Below are positions 1 to 8,123 of a stretch of DNA of 64,000 nucleotides, one piece after another. Origin of the DNA: Sulfopaludibacter sp035606355 (GTDB taxonomy: Bacteria; Acidobacteriota; Terriglobia; Bryobacterales; Bryobacteraceae). The notes beneath the pieces were generated by a model. The model had not been told where the DNA came from and ran no database searches. It saw only the letters and a program-made list of their open reading frames with translations. The position numbers were made by a program, and so were the translations under genes. Numbering within the stretch: the first letter of the stretch is position 1; every line of letters begins with the position of its first letter. The stretch is taken from the NCBI GenBank assembly GCA_035606355.1, contig DATNFO010000031.1, positions 124,001-188,000 on the forward strand. Direction: 5' to 3'.

Positions 1-508
1 CCTGTGCGCCAGCCGGAGCGGCAGGGGCGGCTCCCCGCGCCGCGGGGTTCTCTCCACGGAAGCCGGCATCGGCGGCGGCGGTCACGCTGGAGTTGCCGTT
101 GGGGAATATCACGACCATCGGCTGTATTTTGCCGTCGGCCAGAAGATTGTCCAGGATATTGTCCGCATGGCAAGCCTCGGTCCACTCGCGGTCATTGCCG
201 CCGATTCCGTGCAGCAGAATCAGCACCGGGTACTTGTGGGCGGCGGAGTAGCCCGGCGGAGTATAGACGCGCATCTGGCGGCGCGTTCCCAGCGACTTGG
301 AATCGTACTGAACGGCGGTCAATTCGCCATGGGGGACGTTTTCACGTTTCGTGTTGAATCCGGCCGGCGGATCCGGAAATGCGGGTTTGTCGTCGGGGTT
401 CAGTTGAATCGGTCCGCCGAACCCGCCGCGGCCGGGCGGCGTCTGCGCCAGAGAAACCCCGGCGGCAGTCACGGCCACCAGCAAAGCCAACAATCCTTTT
501 CTTCTCAA
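1..508 (-). CDS. secreted alpha/beta-hydrolase esterase (esterase D / CE1-like), N-terminal part
   Basis: The 3' part lies outside the window, so only the first 169 codons are seen. The start is TTG at 508: an AAAGGA ribosome binding site precedes it by about 8 bases and no in-frame ATG exists upstream. Residues 1-20 are a signal peptide (basic LRRKG, then a hydrophobic stretch ending near LAQ). After a Pro/Gly-rich linker comes the start of an esterase fold: RVYTPPGYS, then YPVLILLHGIGGNDREW, which is the oxyanion-hole strand of the enterochelin-esterase/feruloyl-esterase group. The catalytic Ser and His are not in view. The same layout occurs in the complete paralogue at 2930-4177. It is probably exported and removes acyl groups from plant polysaccharide, but the substrate cannot be read from the sequence. 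Confidence 0.8.
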   Translation of the reverse strand, partial: MRRKGLLALLVAVTAAGVSLAQTPPGRGGFGGPIQLNPDDKPAFPDPPAGFNTKRENVPHGELTAVQYDSKSLGTRRQMRVYTPPGYSAAHKYPVLILLHGIGGNDREWTEACHADNILDNLLADGKIQPMVVIFPNGNSSVTAAADAGFRGENPAARGAAPAAPAGAQ

Positions 509-706
509 GAGCTGTATCCTTTCGCGGCGACCGCCGGCCGCCTTCGCCTACACGACTCCCGACGTCTCGGGTCGAGGTCCAACGCCGCCACAATCGGGTT
601 CGAAGGTATTCTAGCTCCGGGTTTGACGCAAGGGAAGGTTTGCTACCGTGTCTGCCCGTCAAGCTTCTTTGAATGTGCGCCTTACAGCGCCTGATTTACC
701 GCCGCT

Positions 707-717
707 CTAACCGTTAG
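707..717. promoter_or_regulatory. palindrome CTAACCGTTAG
   Basis: An 11-base inverted repeat with one central base (CTAAC-C-GTTAG) followed by CCGGGC and a GTTAAC half site. It lies between the esterase start (508, minus) and the malectin gene (787, plus), about 50 bases upstream of the latter's -10 box. Related copies are at 8043, 15241 and 15475. Candidate operator. Confidence 0.4.
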
Positions 718-768
718 CCGGGCGTTAACCCGGTTACGTTCCAATCTGCACGCCTTTTCCTGTTGTGA

Positions 769-774
769 TATGAT
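769..774 (+). promoter_or_regulatory. -10 box TATGAT
   Basis: TATGAT lies 12 bases before the ATG at 787. No clear -35 element and no good ribosome binding site are seen, so the 5' leader would be only a few bases long. Confidence 0.4.
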
Positions 775-786
775 GCCGGAACAACG

Positions 787-2418
787 ATGGGCGGGCATGA
801 AGCACAGGGGCTTGAGCCAGTACGGGAGCGCGCGGTACGAGCGGAACTCGAGCGTTTGCTCGAAAGTTCGGCTTTTCGCACGAGTAAGCGCTGCAGAGAA
901 TTCCTCGGATATATTGTGGAACATACCATCAACGGGCCGAACGGCACGTTGAAGGAGCGCTCGCTTGGCGTGGAGTTGTTCCAACTTCCGCAGGATTTCG
1001 ACCCCGGCCAGCACACGATCGTGCGTGTAACGGCGAATGAAGTTCGAAAGAAAATCGCACAGCATTATCTGGCGGAAAACGGTTCGTTTCATGCGGTTCG
1101 AATCGAATTGCCGCCCGGGTCCTACCGCGCTGAATTCCGGTGGGACACGGCTGCCGAACACCCCGCGCCGGAAACACGCCCCGAAACGCCCCCGGAAGTG
1201 TCGGGCGAGCCGCCGGCGGCCGATCCGCCTGTTGCCCAGCCTCCCACCCTTCCGGTATCGACGAATCTGGCGGCGCCTCCCTCACGGCAGGCGTGGCTGA
1301 CGCGGGCCGTCATTTTCTCTACTACGGCGATGTTCGTGATGGCCGCGGCTCTTGCATGGTCGCGGTGGGGAGCGGTTTCCACGACCGCTGCCGGGTCGAA
1401 GTCCGCGGTTGTCCACGGCGGCGCGGTCAACGTGCCCGCCGGCGACGAGTTGCGAATGATCGCCGGCGCGATGGACGGTTATATGGACCGCAGCGGCCGT
1501 GAGTGGGGCGGCGACCGCTACGTGTCTGGCGGCTACGTTCTGTTCCGTCCAGCCGAAAAGATCGCGCGGACGCTGGATCCCGACATTTACCGGCATTTGC
1601 GTCAGGGCGATTTCGAATACGACATCCCGCTCAAGCCGGGTTCGTACGAACTGCATCTTCATTTTGCGGAGACGGGCCTGGCGGATTTCATCAGCGCCGA
1701 ATCCAGCGGCGAGGGGCAGCGCCTGTTCCGGATCATACTGAATGGCAAGCCGGTTCTGAACGCCTTCGATGTGGTGGCGGATGCCGCCGGCTCGAACATC
1801 GCCGATGAGCGAGTCTTGCGCAACGTTTCTCCCGCGCAGGATGGAAAGCTTCATTTGAGCTTTTCCGCGATTCGAGGCTCGGCGATGTTGAGCGGCATCG
1901 AGGTGCTGCCGGTGGCCGCGGGAAGTGTCAGGCCGATCCGCATACGGGCCGGTTGGACTTCGTCATGGCAGGATTCGTCAGGCCAGCCGTGGCGGGCCGA
2001 CTCCTATTTTCTGGGCGGGAATGCGTTGGTCCGTACCACCAATCCGGCTCAACAGAGTAGTTCGAAAGCGCCGGACATGGCGGTGTATACCAGCGAACGA
2101 TGGGGACATTTCTCGTATGCGCTGCCGGTTCCCGATGGACGCTACCGCGTAACGCTGAAGTTCTGCGAGGGTCATTACGGCCCGCGGAACACGGGTGTCG
2201 GCGGCGTTGGAAGCCGCGTGTTTGACGTCTATTGCAACGGAGTGGCTCTGTTGAAAAACTTCGATATCTCGAAAGAGGCGGGCGGGGAAGGGCGGCCGAT
2301 CGAGCGCAACTTCCCGGGAGTCCGGCCGACTGCACAGGGCAAGATTGTGCTCAGTTTCGTTCCCGTGATCGGAATGGCGTGCGTGAATGGAATCGAAGTC
2401 GTGGACGATTCGAAGTAG
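787..2418 (+). CDS. membrane-anchored protein: cytoplasmic regulatory-like domain, TM helix, two malectin-like domains
   Basis: 543 residues. Residues 15-120 form a charged domain (motifs RCREFLGYIVE, LKERSLGVELF, FDPGQHTIVRVTANEVRKKI, IELPPGSY). This type of N-terminal domain is common in acidobacteria in front of effector domains, and the same domain, truncated, is seen at 22964-24110. A Pro-rich linker (120-165) and one membrane helix (about 171-191) follow. The rest has two malectin-like carbohydrate-binding domains (about 205-385 and 390-540), recognisable from GGxYVSGGYVLFRP, FEYDIPLKPGSYELHLHFAE and the second set HFSYALPVPDGRYRVTLKF. The layout suggests a sugar-sensing transmembrane protein whose N-terminus acts in the cytoplasm. 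DNA binding by that domain is inference. Neighbouring esterases and TonB receptors fit a role in polysaccharide use. An intergenic repeat begins right after the stop. Confidence 0.8.
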   Translation: MGGHEAQGLEPVRERAVRAELERLLESSAFRTSKRCREFLGYIVEHTINGPNGTLKERSLGVELFQLPQDFDPGQHTIVRVTANEVRKKIAQHYLAENGSFHAVRIELPPGSYRAEFRWDTAAEHPAPETRPETPPEVSGEPPAADPPVAQPPTLPVSTNLAAPPSRQAWLTRAVIFSTTAMFVMAAALAWSRWGAVSTTAAGSKSAVVHGGAVNVPAGDELRMIAGAMDGYMDRSGREWGGDRYVSGGYVLFRPAEKIARTLDPDIYRHLRQGDFEYDIPLKPGSYELHLHFAETGLADFISAESSGEGQRLFRIILNGKPVLNAFDVVADAAGSNIADERVLRNVSPAQDGKLHLSFSAIRGSAMLSGIEVLPVAAGSVRPIRIRAGWTSSWQDSSGQPWRADSYFLGGNALVRTTNPAQQSSSKAPDMAVYTSERWGHFSYALPVPDGRYRVTLKFCEGHYGPRNTGVGGVGSRVFDVYCNGVALLKNFDISKEAGGEGRPIERNFPGVRPTAQGKIVLSFVPVIGMACVNGIEVVDDSK

Positions 2419-2424
2419 CGCCGA

Positions 2425-2900
2425 AATCCGGCTGTTGTTCTCGTCGCGATCCGTTCGCTTTTCGCTTCCTAACGGTCGCGGCTGTGAAAAAATCAGGCTG
2501 TTGTTCTCGTCGCTCTCCATCCGCCTTTCGACGCACCTTTTACCGCTTCCTAACGGGTTGTGAAGAAACCCGGCTGCCGTTCTCGTCGCACTCCATTCGC
2601 CTCTCGATGCACCTTTTACCGCTTCCTTACGGTCGCGCCTCCGTTAGCAGAATCAACTACGTACGGAGCCGTGACCGTAAGGGAGCGGTAAAAGGTGCCC
2701 GGGATGCGAGTGCGTTTCGAGCGCGGAAAAAAAGTCAATTCGGTTTCACACAGATCCTGACGGTCGCGGTAAAAGGTGGCGGGGATCGGAGTGCGTTTGA
2801 ATGCAGAGAAAAGCAATTCGATATTTTTTACAAGCGCTAACGGTCGCGGCTCCGTTTACAACTTACTCATAGAGCCGCGGCCGGAAGGCGGCATGATCTA
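2425..2900. repeat. composite intergenic repeat R1 (about three A units, hairpin, about two C units)
   Basis: Fills the gap between the convergent genes ending at 2418 and 2930. Left part: about three copies of the A unit in inverted sense, each with GGCTG(C/T)(C/T)GTTCTCGTCGC followed by the (C/T)CTTTCGATGCACC type end; the first copy has an internal deletion. Centre: hairpin at 2610-2697. Right part: about two C units (GAGTGCGTTT..., GCAATTCGA, T-run, CAC/CAA). A decayed hairpin-like piece follows at 2836-2890. No gene is seen here. Confidence 0.85.
2610..2697. repeat. 35-bp-arm hairpin of repeat R1
   Basis: Arms 2610-2644 and 2663-2697 pair at 32 of 35 positions. The loop is the 18-mer TAGCAGAATCAACTACGT. 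The same loop, with small changes, is found in R3 (reverse sense) and R4. It could fold in DNA or RNA. Confidence 0.85.
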
Positions 2901-2929
2901 CAGTTTCTTACGGCCGCGGCTCGGTGACA

Positions 2930-4177
2930 TTAGCGGAACAGGAGCGGCGCGAAATCGTTCAGGCACCGCCGCCATGTCAGCCACTCATGGGCGGTATTGG
3001 GCGATTCAAAATACACGTTGTGAATCCCGGCCTTGGTGAGTTCCTCGCTGAAGTTCTTCGTGCCCGGCCCTTCGGCTTGTCCGATGCCAAGGAACAACAC
3101 CTTCACCTTCTTATTGAACGCCGCCGGGTCGGCAAATGCTCCATTGCAGGCAGTCTTCGGATCGAAGGTGCCGCCGCGCCCTCCGCAGCTTCCGCTAAAT
3201 CCGCCGAGATAGGCGAACCGGTCCAGATTATTCAGACCGGTGGTGAAGGTCTGCATTCCACCCATGGACAGCCCGGCCATCGCGCGATTCTCGCGACCGG
3301 GAGCTACGCGGTAGGTGTGCTCGACCATGGGGATGAGATCCGTGAACATCATGTCAGTGAATGTGGAGAGGTTGAACCCTGGCATGCCTCTTCCGCCGGG
3401 CGCACCGCCGCGACCAGGCACGCCGCCGCGACCGGGCGCCGGGCCGCGCGCCGCCGGCGGCTCCGGCGGATGGTCGCTCGGGGCAGGGACAAGTCCGCGG
3501 CCCGCGAATAAGGCCGCGCTTTCGCCAGGCTTCACTGCGTTGAGGTTATCCATCACAATGATCATGGGCTTCGCTTTGTGGGCCGCGATCAGGTTGTCCA
3601 TGATGAAGTCGACGTGTCCCTGGGTGTACCATCCGGTCTCGTCTTCGCCCCATCCGTGCAGCAAATAGAGCACGGGGTAGCGCCCCTTGGCGTTGGTCAA
3701 ATATTCCGGCGGCGTATAGACGTAAGCGCGGCGCCATTTCCCCGTGACTTTGGAGTAATACCACTGCTCGCTCACATGGCCGCGGGGCACGTCCTTGGCG
3801 GCGTAGAACTCCGCGTCCGGCGCCGGAATTTCGATGCCGCTGTTGGCCCATCCGGAGCCGAAGAACGTCATGGTAGCGGGATCGGCGACGCTGGCCCCAT
3901 CGATTCGCAGGTTGTAATAGTGGAATCCCTCGACCAGCGGTCTGGTGGTTCCGCTCCAGATGCCGTCGGGGCCTTTGGTCAACTCCGTTCCGCCGCCCAA
4001 GCTCACCACAACCTTGTGAGCGTCGGGCGCGATCACGCGGAACAGCACGCGCTTGTCCGGATAGACGCACGGGTACTTCGCTTCCGGAACATTGAGAGCG
4101 TTTGGTTTGCAGTCTTCCGGATGCTGGGCCCAGCAAATTGCGCAGCTCAGGGCTGCCAGAATCAGCGTTAGTTTCAT
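2930..4177 (-). CDS. secreted esterase with N-terminal E-set domain (CE1 / esterase D family)
   Basis: 415 residues from the ATG at 4177, chosen because GAGGAAC lies 4 bases upstream. Residues 1-18 are a signal peptide (MKLTLILAALSCAICWAQ). Residues about 40-105 form an immunoglobulin-like early set domain (VLFRVIAPDAHKVVVSLGG, GFHYYNLRIDG), as found in front of feruloyl/acetylxylan esterase-type catalytic domains. The hydrolase follows: YPVLYLLHGWGEDETGW at 167-183, nucleophile Ser304 in GLSMGG, and His398 in NTAHEW. A Pro/Gly/Arg-rich insertion (about 237-267) is unusual. The gene starts 11 bases after the stop of the TonB receptor gene at 4189-7833, so the two are very probably one transcript: receptor plus esterase for the same glycan. 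The exact ester is not known. Confidence 0.9.
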   Translation of the reverse strand: MKLTLILAALSCAICWAQHPEDCKPNALNVPEAKYPCVYPDKRVLFRVIAPDAHKVVVSLGGGTELTKGPDGIWSGTTRPLVEGFHYYNLRIDGASVADPATMTFFGSGWANSGIEIPAPDAEFYAAKDVPRGHVSEQWYYSKVTGKWRRAYVYTPPEYLTNAKGRYPVLYLLHGWGEDETGWYTQGHVDFIMDNLIAAHKAKPMIIVMDNLNAVKPGESAALFAGRGLVPAPSDHPPEPPAARGPAPGRGGVPGRGGAPGGRGMPGFNLSTFTDMMFTDLIPMVEHTYRVAPGRENRAMAGLSMGGMQTFTTGLNNLDRFAYLGGFSGSCGGRGGTFDPKTACNGAFADPAAFNKKVKVLFLGIGQAEGPGTKNFSEELTKAGIHNVYFESPNTAHEWLTWRRCLNDFAPLLFR

Positions 4178-4188
4178 AGTTCCTCGTT

Positions 4189-7100
4189 TCACCACTTCAA
4201 ACCTACATTCAGGTTGAGCAACGGAGTGCCACCATAACCTGAAGTGCCCGTCGCCGTCTCGCCGTTCGATCCGGGATTAATCTTCCCGAAGAGCAGGGAA
4301 TTGGCAGCGCTTTGAACGTTCAACGCAGTGCTCGGGCCGCCCCAGTTGTACCACTTGAACGGGTTTTGCCAATCGAGGCGGAGTTGCAGACGCATTCTCT
4401 CTCTCAGCGGCACTTCTTTCCCGATCGATCCGCTGGCAGCGATGAGCCTCTGGTTATTCCAGACGTTGGCGCCGTTGTTCCCCAGGCTGAACGCCGGGAC
4501 ATAGGTAAAGCACGAATTCCCGTGGTTCAGCACCACTGGACCGCAATCGATCATGCTGTTCTGGTTGCCCTGGTTGAAACGGTCGCCGCCTAAGTCCTGC
4601 CAGTTGTCCCGCAGGCTCGGTCTTTGCAGCAAGAGCACATTGCCAAAATTCGGCATGAAGCTCGGATACTGCGGCACGTTGATGTTCGTGAATGTCTGCC
4701 CCCCGGCGGTGTAACTCGGCAGGGACACGCCGCTGATGCTCATGCCGGTAGGCAGTCCGGACGCGATGGTATATGTCCACGCGATGTTATAGCCGCCAAA
4801 AAGCGCGTCTACCAGGCGATTGGCGCCGCTCAAGAAATGCCGGTTCCTGCCGACTGGAAGTTCATAGTTCATCGTACCCGTGAGATTGTGGGTCTGGTCC
4901 TGGGCGGTGCGCGCCTTCAGCAGGTGCCAATCCAGATAAGGATTGAGGTTGCTGGTGCTGCTCATTCCGAGCGTCTTCGAGTACGTGTAGTAAACCTGGA
5001 AGTTCAGCCCTCTGGAATAGCGCTTCTCCAGTCTTACGATACCGGCGTTATGCTCCATGTGATAGCAATTGCAGACTACGCTGACACTTCCGAGATTGGG
5101 ATACGGGCGGGCATACTGCGTTTGATACGACGCCATCGTGCCTGTTGCCCACTGATACCGGAAGAGGGCGTTGGCGGGATCGTTCAGATTCATCATGGTC
5201 CCGTCGTGATTTGGGCTTGGGATGATGCCCCAGGGCCGGGTATTGATATCGGTGGTGGCGTAGCCTTTCGATTCGGCGGAGCCTTCCCACCGCAACTCCA
5301 CTACATAATCTTTACCGGCTTCGCGTTGTAGCCCGATGTTCCAGGTGGCCACGTACGGCGTCTTGATGTTCCTGGGAGTGATGGTCGGGCTGACGGCGCC
5401 GGCATTCGTCGCGATGGTAGGCGTGGACCCGTCGGGACGCAGAGCCGGATAGCTCCAGGCGGGAATGCCGTTGTTCAGATTGAAGAGCGGCATAAAGTTG
5501 CCGGAGATCTGACTTGCGGAATAGGCCCGGGACAAAAGCTCGTTGGTGAACAAGAGGCTGGTGTTGTCCGTGTAGGTGTCCAGGTGGGCGATGCGGGCTC
5601 CGGCGCGCAGCACCATTTTCGGCATGAAGTGCCATGCCAACCCGGCTACCGGATCGATGCGGCCCCAGTCCGTGTCGAACGGCGTGGCGTTCTTGGGATG
5701 CGTATACGCACCCTTGCATCCACCGGGCGGGCAGAAGGCCTGGTACGCGGTATTGGTGTACGTGGAATTATCCGGAAGGCTGAGATCGAAGAGGCTGATG
5801 TAGCCGCCTTTATAGGTCTTCGGCGGCTCGACGTTATACCGCACGCCGAAGTTCACGGTGAGGTTGGGGCTGACCTTCCAGTCGTCCTGAAAATACACGC
5901 TATGCTGCCACGAGCGCGTATACAGGTTGTCGGTGTTGGAACCGAAGCTGAAACTGCTGATGTCGCCGGTCATGAATTGCGCGAGAGGGATTCCTCCCGT
6001 GTTGGCGATGCTGTTGCCGGTGGTCGTAATTCCGTTTACGCCCGAGTAGGTAAACGACCCGTCCACGTTGCCCGGACCGTTGTTGGCGTTCTGATGGTAG
6101 CGCAGCAGTTCGTAACCCATCTTGAAGTTGTGCGCGCCCATCGCTTTGCTCACATCGTCTTTTACGGTGTATGTCTCCTGCACGGTTCTGTTTCCACAGC
6201 CAGGCGAAAGGCTGGCCTGATCGGTGATCAGGCTGGGGATTACCCCAGGCAAGCAGGTGGGCGGCAATCCCAGGTTGCCCATGCCGAGTAGCGATGCATA
6301 GTCGTTGTTCAACGCAATCGACTCAGTCGGCGTGATGCGGCCGTAGTAGCTTACGCGCAGATCGTTGACCATCGTCGGGCTCGGGACCCACGTCGCTCCC
6401 AGCGATGCCGTGTGACGATCCGTGATGCCCAGGTTCAGCGAGGAATCGAAGAGAGGATTGGTAATCGACAGAGTAGGCTGCCGGCCCCACTCGTGATTGT
6501 ATGTATAGCTTGTGAACAGCTTCAGGGCGGTGCTGATTTGGTGGTCCAGGCGAGCCGTATGGTTCTGCCACTTGGTGATCTTCATCGGCCCCATCTGCAC
6601 GTTGTTGACAGGTCCGGTGGTGGTCCAGTTGCCGGCAACGTCCGGCGCCCCGATCGGGTTGAGCGCGAGAAATTTGGTGGCTACCGTGCTCCACCTGCTC
6701 CTGGGAATGATGTTCCCGGGGAACGGATCGCGGAACCACTGCCCGTTCACCAGCCTGGTCGTATCCGGGTCGTAGATGGTGTTCGGCGTCACTCCGCTTC
6801 CTGTGAAGCTGAAATCCCCGTTGAGCTCGGCCGGGGTGGGGACGGTGGCCGTCAACTGTTTTCCCTGCTTCTCGATCATCATCTGAAGACCGTAAAAGAA
6901 GAAGGTCTTGTTCTTGCCGTTGTAAATCTTAGGAATATACACCGGACCGCTTAAGTTGGCGTCGGGATTCTGCACGATCAGCCCCGGCGGATTGATCGAA
7001 AACCCGGGCTGGATCTGCGAATTCCGGTACTGCTCGAAAAAGCGCCGCTGCTGCATACTGCGGGTACGGATCTCTTCCTGCAGCAGGCCATGAAAGTCAT

Positions 7101-7833
7101 TGCTTCCGCTCTTCTTTACGACGGAAATTCCGACCCCGGCGGAATGGCCGTATTCGGCCGGCGCGGCGGATGTGAAAACCTTGATGTCCTCAACGGCGTT
7201 GGTGACGGTTTCGGCATTGTCTCCGCGCGCTCCCATGGTGGCGACCGCGCCGTCCTCAAAGTACCCGACGCCCGCCGCGTTGCTGCCGCCGAGGCCATCG
7301 ATCGTCAATCCGCTGAGGCTCTTGGTATAGTGATTCGAATCGAAGGTCACCCCGGGTGTAAACAACAGCACTGCGACGGTGTGCCGCTGGTAGTTCGGAA
7401 GGTTGAAAAAGTAATTGCCGTCCACGGTGGTGCCGGAGGTAGAGGTTTCCGTATCGAGCAACTGCGGTTTCCCGGAGACCTGAATCGACTCGGTCGCCTG
7501 GCCCACCTCCATAGCGGCATCCTGGGCCAACGTCTGTTCTCCGTGGAGTTCCAGATTGTCGCGAATCATCTTCTTGAACCCTGGCGCGACAAACGTGAGC
7601 CGGTAGCGGCCGGGGCGCAGGTTTAGAGCACGGTAGATGCCCTCCTCGTTCGTGGCCGCCACGGTCTCAAAGTTCATCTGAGTTTGGGTCACCGTCACTT
7701 GGGCGCCGACAATCGCGCCACCCGACGGATCAGTCACTCGACCAGTAATGTTGCCGTTATCGATTTGCGCGCCGAGCGGCAGCGCCAGCGCAAGTGCCGC
7801 AAGGGCGCCGATTCCTGTTTTGTTCTTGGACAT
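4189..7833 (-). CDS. TonB-dependent receptor, Oar-like, with carboxypeptidase-regulatory-like N-terminus
   Basis: 1214 residues from the ATG at 7833 (AAGG about 9 bases upstream; a GTG three codons earlier is possible). Signal peptide (GALAALALALPLGAQ), then a carboxypeptidase-regulatory-like beta-sandwich (ITGRVTDPSGGAIVGAQVTV ... YRALNLRPGRYRL), a plug domain (TSGTTVDGNYFFNLPNYQR, ISVVKKSGSNDFHG) and a long outer-membrane beta-barrel ending in NVGLKW with a terminal aromatic residue. Receptors of this class are abundant in Solibacter-type genomes and are thought to import or bind large substrates, with energy from TonB. Co-transcribed with the downstream esterase (11 bases between stop and next start). 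Its promoter region (7933-7978) resembles that of the second receptor at 11257-15006. Confidence 0.93.
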   Translation of the reverse strand: MSKNKTGIGALAALALALPLGAQIDNGNITGRVTDPSGGAIVGAQVTVTQTQMNFETVAATNEEGIYRALNLRPGRYRLTFVAPGFKKMIRDNLELHGEQTLAQDAAMEVGQATESIQVSGKPQLLDTETSTSGTTVDGNYFFNLPNYQRHTVAVLLFTPGVTFDSNHYTKSLSGLTIDGLGGSNAAGVGYFEDGAVATMGARGDNAETVTNAVEDIKVFTSAAPAEYGHSAGVGISVVKKSGSNDFHGLLQEEIRTRSMQQRRFFEQYRNSQIQPGFSINPPGLIVQNPDANLSGPVYIPKIYNGKNKTFFFYGLQMMIEKQGKQLTATVPTPAELNGDFSFTGSGVTPNTIYDPDTTRLVNGQWFRDPFPGNIIPRSRWSTVATKFLALNPIGAPDVAGNWTTTGPVNNVQMGPMKITKWQNHTARLDHQISTALKLFTSYTYNHEWGRQPTLSITNPLFDSSLNLGITDRHTASLGATWVPSPTMVNDLRVSYYGRITPTESIALNNDYASLLGMGNLGLPPTCLPGVIPSLITDQASLSPGCGNRTVQETYTVKDDVSKAMGAHNFKMGYELLRYHQNANNGPGNVDGSFTYSGVNGITTTGNSIANTGGIPLAQFMTGDISSFSFGSNTDNLYTRSWQHSVYFQDDWKVSPNLTVNFGVRYNVEPPKTYKGGYISLFDLSLPDNSTYTNTAYQAFCPPGGCKGAYTHPKNATPFDTDWGRIDPVAGLAWHFMPKMVLRAGARIAHLDTYTDNTSLLFTNELLSRAYSASQISGNFMPLFNLNNGIPAWSYPALRPDGSTPTIATNAGAVSPTITPRNIKTPYVATWNIGLQREAGKDYVVELRWEGSAESKGYATTDINTRPWGIIPSPNHDGTMMNLNDPANALFRYQWATGTMASYQTQYARPYPNLGSVSVVCNCYHMEHNAGIVRLEKRYSRGLNFQVYYTYSKTLGMSSTSNLNPYLDWHLLKARTAQDQTHNLTGTMNYELPVGRNRHFLSGANRLVDALFGGYNIAWTYTIASGLPTGMSISGVSLPSYTAGGQTFTNINVPQYPSFMPNFGNVLLLQRPSLRDNWQDLGGDRFNQGNQNSMIDCGPVVLNHGNSCFTYVPAFSLGNNGANVWNNQRLIAASGSIGKEVPLRERMRLQLRLDWQNPFKWYNWGGPSTALNVQSAANSLLFGKINPGSNGETATGTSGYGGTPLLNLNVGLKW

Positions 7834-7932
7834 GTCCACCACCTTGCGGCCTCGCGGTTGGCAGTTCCACCGCTTTCAGGCCGCCGTGCCTCTCGGAAAG
7901 ATCCCCCGCCCACACTGCGGGGCTAATCGCAA

Positions 7933-7978
7933 TATGCTAGTGCATGGGCGCGACACGGAATAGGTTAGGCACGGTGTC
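7933..7978 (-). promoter_or_regulatory. promoter of TonB receptor 1 with upstream conserved block
   Basis: On the minus strand: a 17-base block GACACCGTGCCTAACCT (7978-7962), 22 bases, then TAGCATA (7939-7933). The second receptor has GACACAGTACCAAACCT, 22 bases, then TAGCATA. Fourteen of 17 block positions match and the spacing is identical. No TTGACA-like -35 is seen, which suggests activator-dependent transcription. The leader would be roughly 95 nt and holds a CCCCGC/GCGGGG hairpin (7904-7922). Confidence 0.55.
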
Positions 7979-8042
7979 CTGGTTGCAAGGCAAATAGCAC
8001 CATGAGTTTACGTCTGAAAAATTTATCGGCGGCAATCGCCGT

Positions 8043-8053
8043 TTAACGGTTAA
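8043..8053. promoter_or_regulatory. palindrome TTAACGGTTAA
   Basis: TTAAC-G-GTTAA, related to the palindromes at 707, 15241 and 15475. It lies upstream of the promoter of TonB receptor 1 and just after the 3' end of the GH3 gene. Candidate operator. Confidence 0.4.
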
Positions 8054-8123
8054 TCGGGATCGGCATTGGCGTTAATTCGCGCCGGCGGCGTTTAGTGATC
8101 GCCGCCGGCGGCCAGATTCGCGC